Shown here one piece after another: positions 61,625-64,000 of a stretch of 64,000 bases of DNA. The notes under the pieces are model-generated. The model was not told the DNA's origin and ran no database searches. It was given only the letters and a program-made list of their open reading frames with translations. The translations under genes were made by a program, and so were the position numbers. Origin of the DNA: Pontibacter sp. SGAir0037 (GTDB lineage Bacteria; Bacteroidota; Bacteroidia; Cytophagales; Hymenobacteraceae); NCBI RefSeq assembly GCF_005491705.1, contig NZ_CP028092.1, positions 1,488,001 through 1,552,000 of the forward strand, written 5' to 3'. Numbering within the stretch: position 1 is the first letter of the stretch; each line of letters opens with the position of its first letter.

Positions 61625-63091
61625 CTAGGCACCCAGTGTCCAGCCACTTCTGTATTCACGCTTTACAAACTGGTTTACATCGTCGAAGTTGGTTATGCGC
61701 ATGTTCTGGTTATCCCACAGGAGCTTGATGTTTCTGCCCGGATAGTCGAAGCCATTCCCATTCTGACGAGGTTTACGAATATCTATTCCACGAATAGCCA
61801 GGTTAGCCATCAGCAATGCCTCGGTTAGCGGACCAGCCATTTCGAAAGGAGAGCTTACTTCCTTTTTGCCAGGACCAGCCAGACAAGCTTCTACCCATTG
61901 CGCATAATGGCCTTGTGCTCCGTTTGGTACGCGGGCAAGCTTCTGTTTTACTTTAATTTCTTCTGTTTTAGAAGTTGGCAGCAAGCGCGGGTTTTCGGCA
62001 TAAGTACTGGCCATCATTTTTCCTTTTGTACCGATAAATAGTGTGCCGTTACCGCCGTCGCCAAAAAGTTCGTTAGGGCCGAGTTCATCCGGACGCACAG
62101 GCTGTATACCTCCATCCATCCAATGCAGGGTAACAGGGCCTTTGGTTTTGTTTGTTTTTGGGAAGGTAAGAGTGACGTGGCTGGAAGGCGGACAACTTTC
62201 CGGGAAATAGCCGCGCTTGAACTCATCGACATACACACTGCCGACACTAGCCTGCACATCGGTGGCATACTTAAGGTTTAGCACACTGAAAGGGGCTTCA
62301 ATTAAGTGGCATCCCATATCCCCTAATGCGCCTGTACCGTAATCCCACCAGCCGCGCCAGTTAAACGGCACCAGTTTCTCTACATAATCCTTCTCCGGAG
62401 CTGTACCTAGCCACAGGTTCCAGTCGAGTTCTTTAGGAACTTCGGCCTTTCCGCCGGGCCAGGGAATCCCCTGCGGCCATACCGGTCTGTCGGTCCAGCA
62501 GTAGATAGTATGTACATCTCCTATGATACCGGCATCGTACCACTCCCGAAGCTGACGAACACCGTCGCCTGATGCTCCCTGGTTACCCATTTGCGTCACA
62601 ACTTTATATCGCTTTGCCGCATCTGTCAGCATACGGGCTTCATATATATCATGTGTCAGTGGCTTTTGCACGTAAACATGTTTGCCTAACTGCATGGCTG
62701 ACAGGGTTTGCACCGCGTGGTTATGGTCGGGAGTAGACACAGAAACGGCGTCAAAATTTTTAGCTTCTTTGTCGTAAAGTTCCCGCCAGTCTTTGTAGTA
62801 TTTAGCCTTCGGAAATCTTTCGCGGGACGTAGCGGCTCTTCTGTCGTCTACATCACATAAAAAAGCAATCTCAGCTTTACCGCTGTCATAAAAGCTCTTG
62901 ATGTCGCTTTCGCCTTTCCCTCCTACGCCAATACCGGCAATCAGGAGTTTATCGCTTGGTGCTATAAAGCCCTTTCCTCCGAGCACATGGCGTGGTACAA
63001 TCATAAAACCGGCGGCGGCCAGTGCTCCTGCTTTCAGAAAGTTTCTCCTGGAGTTTGACAAGGCCTCGCCTTTGTCTTTTTCTTCTGCCAT
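61625..63091 (-). CDS. Exported Gfo/Idh/MocA family oxidoreductase
   Basis: A 488-residue enzyme with a Tat signal (NSRRNFLKAGALAAAGFMIVP). The Rossmann motif is LIAGIGVGGKGESDI (near residue 50-64). VSVSTPDHNHAVQ and VYVQKPLTHDIYEA (near 135-150, with the Lys-Pro) and GALGDMGCHLIEAP (near 255) follow. Twin-arginine export is used because the cofactor NAD(P) binds in the cytoplasm. Such enzymes with tightly bound NAD(P) act in the periplasm on glycosides. It lies 34 bases downstream of the GMC gene. Confidence 0.92.
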   Translation of the reverse strand: MAEEKDKGEALSNSRRNFLKAGALAAAGFMIVPRHVLGGKGFIAPSDKLLIAGIGVGGKGESDIKSFYDSGKAEIAFLCDVDDRRAATSRERFPKAKYYKDWRELYDKEAKNFDAVSVSTPDHNHAVQTLSAMQLGKHVYVQKPLTHDIYEARMLTDAAKRYKVVTQMGNQGASGDGVRQLREWYDAGIIGDVHTIYCWTDRPVWPQGIPWPGGKAEVPKELDWNLWLGTAPEKDYVEKLVPFNWRGWWDYGTGALGDMGCHLIEAPFSVLNLKYATDVQASVGSVYVDEFKRGYFPESCPPSSHVTLTFPKTNKTKGPVTLHWMDGGIQPVRPDELGPNELFGDGGNGTLFIGTKGKMMASTYAENPRLLPTSKTEEIKVKQKLARVPNGAQGHYAQWVEACLAGPGKKEVSSPFEMAGPLTEALLMANLAIRGIDIRKPRQNGNGFDYPGRNIKLLWDNQNMRITNFDDVNQFVKREYRSGWTLGA

Positions 63092-63125
63092 CTTAAATGA
63101 TTTTAAAATAAATCTAAAATTGGGA

Positions 63126-64000
63126 TCAGATATTCAGTTTCTTCATTTCGCCTACCGCATGATCTACTGCTCTTGCTGTTAAGGCCATATAAGTGAGCGA
63201 TGGGTTCTGGCAACCAGCTGAAGTCATACATGCGCCATCAGTTACATACACATTTGGAGCATCCCATACCTGGTTCCACTGGTTCAGCACAGAAGTTTTA
63301 GGATCGCGGCCCATACGTGCTGTACCCATTTCGTGTATGCCTTGTCCCATTGCATAGCCATTGTCATAGGTCTTCACATTCTTAATGCCGGCAACTTCCA
63401 GCATTTCGCGGGCATCTTCCATCATGTCTTTGCGCATTTTTTTCTCGTTGTCCTTGATTTCACAATCGATGGCCAGCGTAGGCAAACCCCATTTATCTTT
63501 TTTAGTATGATCCAGCTTTACAAGATTTTCATGATATGGCAGCGTTTCACCGAAAGCACCTATACCCATAGACCACTCTCCCGGCTCCGTCAGTGCTTCT
63601 TTAAAATCAGCACCAATAGACATTTCAGCAATTTCACGGCTCCAGCCGTCTCTGCCTGCACGACCCTGGTAACCAAAGCCGCGGATGTAGTCCCGCTTTT
63701 CGCCGTTCAGGTTTCTGAAACGCGGCACATAGATGCCATTCGGCCTGCGGCCATAATAATATTTATCGTCGTAGCCTTCAGCTGTACCGGAAGCTCCACA
63801 TCTGAAATGATGGTCCATCAGGTTATGGCCCAGTACACCGCTGCTGCTGCCCAGGCCTCCATCCCACACATCTGTGGCTGAGTTCATCAACACCCAGGTA
63901 GAATTTAGTGTGGAAGCATTTAAGAAAACTACTTTGGCAAAATACTCATAGGTTTGATTTGTTTCGGCATCGAGCACTTCTACTCCTTTCGCTTTCTTAG
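63126..64000 (-). CDS. GMC family FAD oxidoreductase, C-terminal part (5' end outside window)
   Basis: The frame is open from the stop at 63126 to the window edge, so the gene continues beyond it. About 290 C-terminal residues are present. The GMC_oxred_C signature is GQGIHEMGTARMGRDPKTSVLNQWNQVWDAPNVYVTDGACMTSAGCQNPSLTYMALTARAVDHAV (key: H-E-x-G-T-x-R-M-G, D-G, N-P-S). The active-site His is in GIHEMGT. A start at an internal GTG (63977) is rejected since reading continues upstream in the same frame (KKAKGVEVLDAETNQ). With Gluconate_2-dh3 and cytochrome c it would form a glycoside 3-dehydrogenase. Substrate is inference. Confidence 0.92.
   Translation of the reverse strand, partial: KKAKGVEVLDAETNQTYEYFAKVVFLNASTLNSTWVLMNSATDVWDGGLGSSSGVLGHNLMDHHFRCGASGTAEGYDDKYYYGRRPNGIYVPRFRNLNGEKRDYIRGFGYQGRAGRDGWSREIAEMSIGADFKEALTEPGEWSMGIGAFGETLPYHENLVKLDHTKKDKWGLPTLAIDCEIKDNEKKMRKDMMEDAREMLEVAGIKNVKTYDNGYAMGQGIHEMGTARMGRDPKTSVLNQWNQVWDAPNVYVTDGACMTSAGCQNPSLTYMALTARAVDHAVGEMKKLNI

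Noticed and set aside
63126..63977. GMC-like gene as complete ORF of 283 residues starting at 63977
   Set aside because: The frame remains open to the window edge with coding-like residues, and the internal start is GTG. It is the C-terminal part of a longer gene.
1..64000. CRISPR arrays, tRNA, rRNA, IS elements, prophage, SusCD pair
   Set aside because: I looked for regularly spaced repeats, tRNA-like cloverleafs, transposase signatures and SusC/SusD motifs and found none. A tool search could still find divergent cases.

Overview
The window comes from a Bacteroidota chromosome, most likely Cytophagales (a Hymenobacteraceae/Pontibacter-like marine or soil bacterium). The signs are a T9SS-type C-terminal sorting domain, DUF2141 and DUF2911 proteins, few Shine-Dalgarno sites, promoters of the Bacteroidota TTTG/TAnnTTTG type, a fused hisIE, a hisNB fusion, and a trp operon that ends in a beta-type DAHP synthase. 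No rRNA, tRNA, CRISPR array, insertion sequence or prophage was seen.

Layout. 1-2.7 kb: the tail of a membrane protein, a GNAT acetyltransferase, a fold-III PLP racemase, and a convergent tandem UspA protein. 2.8-8.8 kb: a complete seven-gene Mrp Na+/H+ antiporter operon (mrpA-G). A 58-codon remnant of a metallophosphatase lies just after it. 9.0-15.8 kb: a CLC chloride transporter, a haloalkane-dehalogenase-like hydrolase, and a 1305-residue secreted T9SS substrate. 15.9-19.3 kb (minus strand): hisH-hisA-hisF-(unknown secreted protein)-hisIE. 19.4-22.1 kb: MgtE, a putative lipoprotein and a DUF2141 protein. 22.3-30.1 kb (minus strand): trpE-G-D-C-F-B-A-aroF. 31.1-35.7 kb (minus strand): hisG-D-C-NB. 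36-50.5 kb: mostly housekeeping genes (DUF2911 protein, AI-2E family permease, DbpA-like helicase, S1/P1-like phospholipase C/nuclease, UPF1-like helicase, SlyD, AcpH, PNPOx-like protein, CrtA-like protein, DsbA-like protein, LeuS, MarR). 50.8-52.5 kb: YjbR/MmcQ, a 55-residue membrane protein, and a zinc alcohol dehydrogenase. 52.7-64 kb (minus strand): a sugar-catabolic locus. It holds a GMC oxidoreductase, a Gluconate_2-dh3 subunit, cytochrome c, a DUF1080 protein, two Gfo/Idh/MocA oxidoreductases, three TIM-barrel isomerase-like proteins and two MFS transporters. This set fits oxidation of glycosides at C3 followed by cleavage of the 3-keto sugar.

The most notable result is three amino-acid-sensing transcription attenuators that sit between the annotated genes. 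A trp leader peptide with three tandem Trp codons precedes trpE. It has a perfect TTTG-N19-TAnnTTTG promoter, a 10-bp terminator with U7, and a 9-bp antiterminator helix placed as classical attenuation predicts. A His-rich leader (HFHHIHH) precedes hisG, and a second one (HMHYH) with a good terminator precedes hisH. The his pathway is split into two operons on either side of trp, and each half appears to carry its own histidine-sensing leader. Both his leaders start 5-9 nt after their -7 box, so their mRNAs would be almost leaderless.
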